A DNA stretch of 64,000 nt, taken from Canna indica (Eukaryota; Streptophyta; Magnoliopsida; Zingiberales; Cannaceae). The stretch is taken from contig CP136895.1 in NCBI GenBank assembly GCA_034359265.1, positions 2,668,501 through 2,732,500 on the forward strand. The letters run 5' to 3'. This document shows, one piece after another, positions 1-9,300 of the stretch (positions are counted from its first letter, which is position 1; every line of letters starts with the position of its first letter). The translations under genes and the position numbers were made by a program. The notes beneath the pieces are model-generated. The model saw nothing but the letters and a program-made list of their open reading frames with translations. It had not been told where the DNA came from and made no database searches.

Positions 1-276
1 TTATATAGGCAGGAGAGTCAGAAGCCGAATTCTCTCGAAAAATCTTAGTAATGAGTGCGGGTGCACTGTGGGCCCCATCGTCCACCCTCTTACTAGTTTT
101 TCACAGTGAGAATCTTGCTTTACACGCACTAACTTACTGTACATAGTCCTTCAGTCTTATCTAGCCAGCACATAAAGTTTTTAATTATTGTACTAGCGTA
201 TCTTCAAGCGCATAAAGGCTTTGCATTATTGTACTGGCGAATCTTCCAGCGCATAAAGGCTTGCATTATTGACGCC
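1..276 (-). promoter_or_regulatory. Endogenous pararetrovirus intergenic/promoter region (locus A)
   Basis: On the minus strand this stretch follows the last viral ORF and ends at the window edge in GCCTATATAA, a good TATA box (positions 1-10). Upstream of the TATA lie two and a part copies of a 41-bp direct repeat (184-270) and a TGACG motif (270-274), the core of as-1-type activator sites. In Caulimoviridae the single large promoter sits in the intergenic region after the last ORF, so position and content agree. Any transcription start would lie outside the window. Promoter activity is inference. Confidence 0.55.
184..270. repeat. 41-bp direct repeat upstream of viral TATA box
   Basis: Units begin at 184, 225 and 265 (third partial), each starting ATTATTG. 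Units 1 and 2 share the core GCGCATAAAGGCTT and differ at a few bases. A more diverged partial copy precedes them near 160-180. Short tandem repeats in this place are typical of enhancer regions in pararetroviral promoters; that role is inferred. Confidence 0.6.
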
Positions 277-723
277 TCAAATGTTCGTGAAGCGGACGGG
301 GCAGTACGAATTACTGTTGGCACTGCTGCAGATCATCTTATGGCAGGTTTCAAGATTTTTGATGTGAAAGTTAAGGGGTTGTAGTAAATCTGCCATGAAA
401 CTATCCGTCACTGCTGACTGTTCAATTCTGGCCTTTTGTAAGTAGGCCATTGCCAATAGTCGCCCCAGTTCAGACAGGGTCTTTTGGGTTTGGTCTTTGT
501 GTATAGCATGTATCTTCGCAGCCCATTCATCAATTTCGTCCAAGGATTGAACATCACCATACAGCATATTTCCCGTGAGCCTCTCCAGTTCTACTAGTCC
601 AGTTGTGCGTTCAGTTCCACCTCCGAGGACTGCCCAATGTTGGGCTGTCATGATTGCCCTCTTTGTGGTCGCATATGTAGTTCTGTTGGCGTCAGCTAAT
701 TGCTTCAGACTGTCTAGGATCAT
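277..723 (-). CDS. Extra downstream ORF of the endogenous pararetrovirus (ORF4-like), 148 codons
   Basis: An uninterrupted 148-codon frame begins at the ATG at 721-723 and lies after the polyprotein C-terminus and before the promoter-like region. The start codon directly follows a pyrimidine-rich tract and TTTTTGCAG, a textbook splice acceptor ending right at the ATG. Badnaviruses usually lack an ORF here; the tungrovirus RTBV has an ORF4 in this position that is made from a spliced RNA, so the layout is tungrovirus-like. The protein looks mainly helical, without membrane segments or a motif I recognise. The family is unknown to me and the function cannot be given. Alternatively it is a captured or chimeric host fragment. 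Confidence 0.5.
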   Translation of the reverse strand: MILDSLKQLADANRTTYATTKRAIMTAQHWAVLGGGTERTTGLVELERLTGNMLYGDVQSLDEIDEWAAKIHAIHKDQTQKTLSELGRLLAMAYLQKARIEQSAVTDSFMADLLQPLNFHIKNLETCHKMICSSANSNSYCPVRFTNI

Positions 724-809
724 CTGCAAAAATTAACAAACTAATTAAAAAATATACATTGCGAACTTTGTTTTAGGGGTTCTCGCCTCCCCTCTTGTGC
801 TCTTTCTTC

Positions 810-1157
810 TTAGTCTTCTTCAGCGGGGAATTTCCCCTTTCTTAAAGTCTCAGCATCCCTTTGGTTTTGAATGCTGCTATGTTTTCGGAGTTCTTCCAAC
901 AGTCCGAAATTGATATAACCTCCTGGAACTTCTTCTTCATAGAATGCTTTAGTCTTGAGGTAAAGTTCAGTCATGGCCTTTTCGAACTTTGCTTCCTCCT
1001 CTTTGAACATTTCGGCATAGTTAGCTTCTGGTTTCTTGCCCTTATTCGAACTCTCAGGTTGATCAACTTCTCTTGATCTTGAGGATTCTGGAATATCAGT
1101 GTTAATTGATAATGAGTTTGTTCTTAACCTTAAGTACTTAAGAAATTGTATGAACAA
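810..1157 (-). pseudogene. Fragment of pararetroviral polyprotein C-terminus fused to leader
   Basis: The open frame has no ATG at its start. Its first ~12 codons are viral leader sequence (the 1123-1158 repeat arm); the rest is a charged, glutamate/lysine-rich segment ending in ETLRK followed by a PAEED tail. The same tail (ETLRKWKYPAED) ends the polyprotein piece at 33911-34276, where it follows the RNase H domain, so this is the extreme C-terminus of ORF3. Here it is joined directly to the primer-binding-site leader, so the whole genome between leader and C-terminus is missing. After the stop, about 80 nt lead to the acceptor of the downstream ORF. It is a deletion or splice-like junction product. 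Confidence 0.6.
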
Positions 1158-1158
1158 T
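1123..1158 (+). repeat. Inverted repeat arm (viral leader), pairs with 1233-1268
   Basis: The arm reads AACCTTAAGTACTTAAGAAA and onward; its reverse complement recurs at 1233-1268. About 33 bp match perfectly. The 74-bp loop holds the primer-binding site. The two arms are the same viral leader in opposite orientation, marking a head-to-head joint of two viral fragments. Confidence 0.8.
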
Positions 1159-1177
1159 GAAGCGAGTACCTTTAAAA

Positions 1178-1191
1178 TGGCTCTGATACCA
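1178..1191 (-). other. Primer-binding site for initiator tRNA-Met (pararetroviral)
   Basis: The minus strand reads TGGTATCAGAGCCA, a full 14-nt complement to the 3' end of plant initiator tRNA-Met, the primer used by all Caulimoviridae. The flanks contain GAAGCGA and TCGCTTC, which can pair and place the site in a small hairpin. It lies inside the loop of the 1123-1268 inverted repeat. Confidence 0.8.
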
Positions 1192-1232
1192 GAGGGAATA
1201 TTCGCTTCAAACTTTGTTCCTATTATTCCTTA

Positions 1233-1391
1233 ATTGTTCATACAATTTCTTAAGTACTTAAGGTTAAACTAAACTAAGATAGGCGATAAAGGGGATAACA
1301 GTACCCTGTTTTAAGGCGAAGATTTCCCATACCTTCGTAATCTTAGTATAGGTTAGCCAACAAGTAAGTAAGATTTTCGTATGAATGATCT
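1233..1391 (+). other. Viral leader upstream of ORF2, no ORF1 recognisable
   Basis: After the inverted repeat arm (1233-1268) the sequence is homologous to the reverse complement of 32830-32925, the leader of the second locus. No ORF of ORF1 size fits in the ~120 nt before ORF2. ORF1 is therefore deleted, absent or much reduced in both loci. Confidence 0.5.
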
Positions 1392-1799
1392 ATGAATGAT
1401 TGGAACCTCACTGCAATAAGTACCGTTTATAAAGAAGCACTTCAAGCAACAGAAGCTCTCAGCAATCCTGCTGAGGGATTCGTAAAGCCATCTTTAGTTC
1501 AGGGCAAATCCTCTGAATATATTATAAAGCAATTAAACACACTTGTGCAACTCACTTGTAAACTCAGAGAGCAAGTAGAGGAATTAACTGTTGAAATTAA
1601 ACAGCTTAAGCTAGTTAAAGACAAGGCTAGTCCTCAATCTATATCAGATTCTATTGACGCACTTGCAAAGGATTTACAGAAACTCAAAATCGGAGATACC
1701 TCCGAGAAAAGATCTCCTAAGCCACCGGGGACACTTTACGTCTTCAAAGACCCAAGAATTATCTTTGAAGAAGAAAAAGCCAAAGCAAGACGACAATGA
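1392..1799 (+). CDS. Badnavirus-type ORF2 protein (endogenous, locus A)
   Basis: This is an intact 135-codon frame. The central part (residues ~50-105) is a heptad-like, lysine/leucine/glutamate-rich coiled coil, and the tail has a basic segment around KSPKPP and KAKARRQ. Size, coiled coil and basic end fit the small virion-associated, nucleic-acid-binding ORF2 protein of badnaviruses and tungroviruses. Its stop overlaps the ORF3 start in the classic ATGA arrangement (ORF3 ATG at 1796-1798). Close homologues lie at 32417-32824 and 33043-33300. Intact as a frame; expression is unknown. Confidence 0.75.
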   Translation: MNDWNLTAISTVYKEALQATEALSNPAEGFVKPSLVQGKSSEYIIKQLNTLVQLTCKLREQVEELTVEIKQLKLVKDKASPQSISDSIDALAKDLQKLKIGDTSEKRSPKPPGTLYVFKDPRIIFEEEKAKARRQ

Positions 1800-4660
1800 C
1801 TTCCAGAACATCAACCAGAACGGAAGTCCTGGCTCCACGGCCTTCAATCTCCACAGACAATAGGCAGCCAACCATTGACGACCAGATTCGTAACTACAGG
1901 CTGACCAACAGACTGCGTCATGAAGTTCAAAGACGCATGCCTACAAACAACAGAAGGGCAGGCTTCAGAAGAAGCCTAGAATCTCGAATAGACCCGAATG
2001 CAGAGCTGACAGTATCCCAGTACCAAAGGGCTCAACAAATCCCAGCAGAAACATTGTACCAAGCTGGTTGGGCAGAACGAAGCCACAGAGTGTATCAACA
2101 CTACTCTGACGAGAGGATACTGGTAACAGAGGGCTCTCAACTCGAGTTACCATTTATTACCGATCAAAGCTATGCTATCTTAGTATAGGAGGGACTGCAA
2201 CATTTACATCTGGGAATGATAATGGTACGCTTGCAGATTCTTCATCGCAGGAGTGCAGGAGTAAATGCACTCATTTTACTACGAGACACAAGGTGGGCTG
2301 ATGACCGTTCGGTCATAAGCTCAATGGAGATAGACTTAACCTCAGGTACACAGCTGGCCTATGCGGCCCCAGACATTACTATCAGTATTCACGATTTTCG
2401 TGAACATATACAGCTGGTAGTACAAACTCACGGTTATAATGGATGGCAAGGGGGAGAAAGTAATCTCCTGCTATCTAGGTCCCTTTTGGGACGCCTATCA
2501 AATACAAGCCACACAAACTACAGATATAATGTCCACCATGTGGCTGACCACCTTGCTAGCCGAGGCATCAGGGCCATCCCAGGCCAAATACGGACTACAG
2601 AGAGTCTTCAGGGCCAGCAATGGGTCATTAGACCTGCAACAGTTGCAGTGGTAAAGAATCCCAACACTTCCAGTATCAGATCTAGAACTGATGGTGCTCT
2701 GGCCATACAATTCGCAGACTATTCAACACAGCCAACAACAAATGATGATGATGAATTGGACAGTGAATTCATCGCTATGGTATACACCACAGAGCTCGAC
2801 TGGAGTAGCGACTATGAAGAAGAAGACATGAACGAGTTCTACCAGTTCATGACTTTTGAGGATGATCAACCTCCTAAATGGGATACATCTGAAGAATCCC
2901 ATACAGAATCGTCTACTAAGATTAGGTGGAACCTAATCTTACCTGATGGGGGGGAAGAGGAAGTCGATGATCACCCCATTTTTGATAACGGCGATGATGA
3001 TGAAGATGAAGATGAGGATGATTTTGGAGTAATAAGACCAAGCACGAGCAGGCACCGGACTATGGCCATGATAGTCCACTCTGGCACGGAAATCAACCCG
3101 ATAACAAAGAAAGAGACTAAAGGCAAGGAGAGGTTAGTCTTTAACTACAGAACTTTAAATGATAATACCTACAAAGACCAGTATAGCCTGCCTGGTATTA
3201 ACACTATTCTCAAAAGGATAGGGAATAGTAAGGTATTTTCGAAATTTGATCTCAAAAGCGGGTTTCATCAAGTTGCTATGAGCCCAGAATCAGTCCCATG
3301 GACAGCATTCATTAGCCCAAGTGGATTATATGAATGGCTAGTAATGCCATTCGGGCTTAAAAATGCACCGTCAATTTTTCAACGGAAGATGGATAAGTGC
3401 TTTGAAGGCACAGAAAAATTCATAGCCGTTTATATAGACGACATCCTGGTGTTCTCAGAGAATGAAGAAGAACACGCAATACATTTGAAGAAAATGCTGG
3501 AAATTTGCGAGAAGTGGGGACTAATATTATCTCCAACCAAAATGAAGATCGCAGTGGAAGAAATAGAATTTCTAGGGGCCATTATAGGGAGAAGTAAAAT
3601 CAGGCTTCAACCTCACATAATGAAGAAAATTGTGACATTCAATGAGGAAGACCTAAAGACGAAGACAGGATTAAGAAAATGGCTGGGAATTCTTAATTAT
3701 GCCAGATGCTACATCCCGAACATGGGAACACTATTGGGGCCTCTTTATTCTAAAACAGGACCCCACGGAGACAAGCGAATCAAATCCTCAGATCCGGAGC
3801 TGATCAGTAAGGTGAAGGATTTGGTGCAAAGCCTACCGGATTTAGAATTACCCCCTCCCGATGCATATATCATACTTGAAACTGACGGGTGTATGGAGGG
3901 CTGGGGAGGCGTTTGCAAATGGAAGCTGCAGAAACATGACAGAAGGCAATCGGAGAAAGTCTGCGCATATGCTAGTGGAAAGTTCGCGGTGGTCAAATCC
4001 ACTATTGATGCTGAAATTCACGCATGCATGGAAACCATGAGCGCCCTAAAGATCCACTACATTGATAAGAAGGAGATCATACTAAGAACGGATTGCCAGG
4101 CTATTATTAGCTTTCATAACAAGTCAAATCAAAATAAGCCTTCAAGAGTGCGATGGCTTAACTTCGTGGATTACATCTCAGGGACCGGAATTAGTGTGCA
4201 GTTTGAGCACATTGATGGTAAGCTTAATGTTCTGGCTGATGCCCTATCCAGGCTAACTTCTAAATTAGCCGTCATCACTGAAGAAATCCCCGAATACATA
4301 AGGGGATATATTAATGACTTGGAAGAAGCGTTGGAGGAAACAAAAGGTGCACCAGCAGAAGTGATTAAGACCCTGAGTATAACCATTGATTCCATAAGCA
4401 GCCTTATGACAAAGGAAGAAGAATCAGCTTATGCACTATATTCTTGGGATGATGAAATCCAAGAAATAGTAGAAGAAAATAATTCTGCAATCGACACCCT
4501 GATGGAAGACGGTTTAGCACACCTATATGAATACGAACCTCCATTATATGAAGGCTACTGGGCGGATGATACCTATCAGGACGAATACGAATTTGAGGAT
4601 GGTGTCTTATTGAGGGTAGCAAGGGTGAATGATGGAGTAAGATCATTAAGTGTTGGGTGA
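1796..4660 (+). pseudogene. Pararetroviral ORF3 polyprotein with internal deletion (locus A)
   Basis: One reading frame runs from the ATG overlapping ORF2 and is broken by a single TAG at 2186-2188 (locus B copies have glutamine there). From 2216 it is open for 814 codons. Order: movement-protein-like region (to about 2740); aspartate/glutamate-rich stretch (~2740-3024); then abruptly reverse transcriptase (~3030-3650) and RNase H (~3860-4255). RT shows FDLKSGF and YIDD; RNase H shows ETDG, DAEIHA, RTDCQA and the last D in VLADALSR, so all four acidic positions remain. Coat protein, CCHC zinc finger and aspartic protease, present in locus B between the acidic stretch and RT, are missing through an in-frame deletion near 3024. 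After about 4630 the C-terminus diverges into host repeat. Without protease and capsid it cannot be a complete replicating unit. Confidence 0.85.
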
Positions 4661-4669
4661 AATTTGGTC

Positions 4670-5001
4670 ATCCCTCTACTGCTCCTTCCTCTTTGAATGT
4701 GATTGCCTCTGCTGCTACAAGTTGACTCGAACTGAAATTTTCCTGCCTCCGGAAATTTGTATTTTGGGGTGGTTTTCGAGTATCAGAAATCTGACCCAAA
4801 ATATACAGGTCAGGTTAGTTTTGGGAAGAAAACCAAACCCAATCCAGTCCCCCCCCCACCCCCCACACAATCATCAAGAAAATGCAGGAGTCGTCAAATT
4901 AGAGATTTTACCATTGTCTCTGCCGCTACTGAAACTTTCTTGCTTCCGGAAATTTGTATTTTGGGGTGATTTTCGAGTTTTAGAGATCTCACCCAAAATA
5001 T
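4670..5001 (+). repeat. Tandem repeat next to viral locus A (two units)
   Basis: A unit of roughly 180-240 bp occurs twice. The segment with GGAAATTTGTATTTTGGGGT recurs at ~4755 and ~4945, each followed by a copy of CCCAAAATAT. The second unit is cut by the hAT element 5002-5683 and resumes at 5684-5800 (GGGAAGAAAACCAAACCC and CAAGAAAATGCAGGAGTC recur). No coding sense was seen. Confidence 0.7.
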
Positions 5002-5683
5002 TAGGGGTGAGCAAAAAAACCGACAATTTGATTAATCAAAAACCGATCCGAAACCGAACCGATGATTTTGATTTCAGTTTTTATTTTTTAAATTTTCGTT
5101 TTTCGGTTTCAATTTTCGAGTACTTAGTCCACGATGAACTGGTTCATATATATAACATTTTAATTTTTACACCCCTATTTTTTTTAAAAAAAATCTCTCT
5201 AAAACTTATATAAAATAATGCATTGAAATATATTTATATTATATTTCATTCTCCAAAATTTGACCAATTATATATATTTTTTAAATATGAATAAATATTA
5301 TAATACACAAGTCTCTAAAATATTATAATACGTATTATTACTAAACAAATATTTGAATTTCATGTTGAGCATATCCATCTCTTGCAATTGTTTGAGGATG
5401 GTATCCTTCTTCTGACTTTTTATTTATGACTTATAAGTATTATGTTTGGTTTGTATTTTTTTTATTTTCAAGTACTTTCAATTGAAATGGACTTTGCAAT
5501 CTGTATAATTTTATTATTTTTATATGTTAAAGTTTTTAGTGATTAACCAAAAATTATTGATTAACTGGATCGCGAAAATCGAAACCGAAGTACCGGTTAT
5601 CTGAAGTTAATGGACCAATTTATGATTAATGATTTTGAAAACCAATGTTAAAGGACCGATTAACCGGTCTATGCTCACCCCTA
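5002..5683. mobile_element. hAT-like non-autonomous DNA transposon, perfect 8-bp TSD
   Basis: The ends are TAGGGGTGAGCA and TGCTCACCCCTA, perfect 12-bp terminal inverted repeats. The flanks at 4994-5001 and 5684-5691 are both CAAAATAT, an exact 8-bp target-site duplication, the hAT signature. Subterminal parts carry repeated AACCGA/CGGTTA motifs. The 682 bp hold no transposase. It interrupts the second unit of the adjacent tandem repeat, so it is the younger event. Confidence 0.9.
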
Positions 5684-5691
5684 CAAAATAT

Positions 5692-6358
5692 ACAGGTCAG
5701 GTTGGTTTTGGGAAGAAAACCAAACCCGACCCAGTCCCCACCCACCCACCGTGCAATCATCAAGAAAATGCAGGAGTCATCAAATTAGAGATTTTAGCTT
5801 CAAGAAAAACCAAAATACTAACATTTTAGCCTTCCATAAGGTAAATGCAGTCATATAAACTATACTATTTTCAAATATGCGAGGGGTTTTAAAAAATTGT
5901 TCCCTGTTACTCTGTTACTTAAAACAAAGTTGATTCACTACTCAAAAACACTGCAAAATTATCTAATAACAACTTGGCATCCACTCGATCTACAAGTATT
6001 ATGCCATAGCAAGAACCAAAGGTGCACACACATTACATGCATTAATTCCACATCACAAGAAGGATTAAACTTGATCGCTAATAGAACATTATGTGCTCTA
6101 TGATCCTTCAATGTATTATTTTGCCAGCCATACCATATTGTATTTGAAGTTTTAAAGCCTTTATCATAAATAATAGCAAATCCCTTTAAAGAAAATGAAA
6201 TTTACATTTATCAAAAGAGAACTGTCTTTAGAGAAACTTAATAAACAATTTATGCTAAATTTCTGAGAGCAAAAAAAGAACATGAAAAGAATGAAAAAAA
6301 GGGCCCTGTTATAAATTGAAGGATTGTAGCAAGAAAAAACTATTGCTTGATTACTTAC
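5692..6358. other. Remainder of tandem repeat, then non-coding sequence
   Basis: Positions 5692-5810 resume the tandem repeat cut by the hAT element. From 5811 to 6358 I see no exon on either strand; by position this is intron or flank downstream of callose synthase exon 9. The next conserved callose synthase exon could not be found between 1 and 6358. Confidence 0.5.
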
Positions 6359-9300
6359 ATGGTGATAGATATAACAAAGACATTCAGGCATAAATCTCAA
6401 GTTTGCAGCTTCACCCCATATGAGAAGGTAGAGGCCCATATACAACAGCTTCCTTTGTTTCATTTCCTGCTGGATTGTTGGCAGCCTGAACTCAAGGGGC
6501 AGATGTAATCACGGATTAGAAAATAAAAGTAAGGATTTTAAGCCTCATAAGACTATTGATGGTAAGGACAGATTAAAAACATAGGGTTAATTTCAGTATA
6601 GTCCATGTAGTTTCACTTTAGTCCCCAACTTCTAAAAAAAACCTAGGATAATTCCTATAGTTTATAACCTAATTTCACTTTAGTGCTTCTATTTTAGTCT
6701 ATAAATTAGTTTCACTTTATTGCTTCTGTTTAGGCGATGTCAGTTTGCTTCTCTTTAAGTGTCATCAGTTTGTTCCAACGGAATTGCATGCGCAACACAT
6801 ATCTTCTCAAATAGAAAAATTCCATGGTAAGGTTGTCCATTTCATAACCAATACTGAATAAAATTTCATTTACCAACTGTCCCTGAAGGAAATATAGGAG
6901 AGTAATTAATTTGCACTTAAATGCATTTTTAATTGGTTATGAAATTGACACATATTTACCCCTCAAATTCCCAACTATTTGTCCATGTAAACTGAAAACA
7001 CTTAAATGGAAGGATTAGAATGAAACTAGCTTATGAACTATATGACTATCTTGAATTATTTTAGAAGTTGAGGACTAAAGGGAAACTTGAACAAAACTAC
7101 AATGACTAAAGTGAAATTAACCCATATATATACAAAAAAAATTATCTGCATTGGACTACAAAATATTTCTAAAACTCACCAAAGACTACGCTTGCGGTCC
7201 AAGTACTTGCACCACTTTTTGTAGTTTTTAAACAATTTCTTCATAACTTCATCTAATGCAAGATCGTCCAACTATATGAAACTCATTGGTCAATGATCAG
7301 AATATTATTACAAAGCAACATCCAATTTCACAATATAGGAAAACTTGCATGGCACATGATTTGAACCTTGGGTTGTTGGCCAGGCTTTGGGTTTTTGCGA
7401 ATATGGACATTTGCAAGTAACAAAATTAAGTGCTCCCTTTGATTAGAGACATTATCCTTCTGAACATGCAAAAAATATAAGTATGGTGTATTATCCAAAG
7501 TAAAATGTTTTGGCAGTAGCATGAAGATGAAGGAAAGAGAACACTTTCTGGCTTCTAAACCTGAAAACCAAACATCAATTGGAGCCAGTCAAGAAGATCT
7601 TCATCTACTTTCTTGTTATGGTCCTTTGGCCACGGTAAGCCTCTCGTATTCCGAAGATCTCTAACAGCAGCTTGAATCTATAGAAGCATACTAAGCAGAT
7701 TAATATCCTTAAAAAAAATGTTTCTTTCCATCATATTAGATTAATGACGGGTGCACCTCAGGAAATAGCATTATCGACTGATTTGCACTATCAGGATCAA
7801 GAGGAAGAATATTGTAAGGTCCAAGAGTCTGTTTCTTTGCCTCAACTTTGTGGTGAGTTTCCAAAATCTAATGACAAGAGTCACTTAGGTTAGTCGAAAT
7901 AGATTGAGATTATCATGGGCATGGATTTTGAACTGTACAGCAGGGAGGATAAAAGAAATGCAGAACAACAATCACCTCATGATCAACTTCAACAGAATGA
8001 GTAAGATTGACAGCTTTTAAGACCTCAAATAATATTGAGGCAGTTTGGTATGCCTTTGTAAGTTTAGCACTGATAAAGCCAAAAATATATAGATTATTCA
8101 AAAAAACAAGACGCCGAACATCATAATCATTCTCATGCTCTAGTCCCTTTGCCTGGAGTTGATGAAACTCACCGATCAGCTTTATCAGCAGCATTTTGAA
8201 GTTCTTGAATATATCTTTTGTAGTATTGCTGATAGAAGCTTTGCATTTGACGTGCATCACTTTTTTGTAACCTTCCCATTAAAGTGGGATCATTCTCCTA
8301 TGAAATCATCCAATAACTAAACAAGTCAATATAGATCCAAGACGCTTTCCATTTATCAATTAACATTTTTGATAGTAAGACCAATTACCTAGTAATAAAA
8401 TATATTGGTTAAAGTTGTTATTGGCAGGGTTTTTTGTGTTCACATATAAAAACTTTGCAATAAGAAGCATTGTGGGAAATATGTTTGTTACAAATTAAGA
8501 CAACATGAGAAATGCAGGACTAAACACCATGACCAAGATAACTTATCTAGGAAAATATTAGGACTTAAGGGGTGGGAAAAGATAATAAGAATGACAGATC
8601 TCGTATCTACTCCTGAAAAGCACTAGTAAGGTATGGCCAGTTCACATGAAGGTGCCACAATAGGCAAAGGAAAACCAAAGAAGAATAGTTACAACTTAAA
8701 ATTAATTTGTGGTACTCTGGTTTGCCATTTGTCTAGTTACTTAGCTTGTAATTGAGGTCAATTTAAGGGTGAGCCCATGTGTTAGACCCAAATACAAGGG
8801 AACAACTGCGTTGCTATTCTGAACTCATGAAAAGTACCAATGCTTACTATTCTTAAAACTTTCTTATAGTATGCAATAGATGAAATTTAAAAAGGGCAAT
8901 AATTCTCTGAGGTAAACTAGAACCAAACAAGATCTTGTCATTATACAACAGCTTGAGATTAAATATAAAGTCCATATATCAGAAATATAAAGTCCAATAC
9001 AAATTCAGCATGCAACAAGCCAGAATACAAATAAAGCATGACAAGAGGAGCAAAATGCAAGCACCAAAATTGGTGCAACTGCAATTCAAACATGTCCCAT
9101 GCCTGGTCCCACAGCATATTGGAACAATGCATAAGGGATCCCGTTGATATCAAATATACTCAAGACCATGCATACAGGAAAAGTGATGTGACAATATCCT
9201 AAAGTAAGAATTAGATTAGCAAATAACATGTTTTATGGAACAAATAAAAAAACTCAGCTTTAAACAAATACATATATTTATTTATATGATAAGAATCAAA

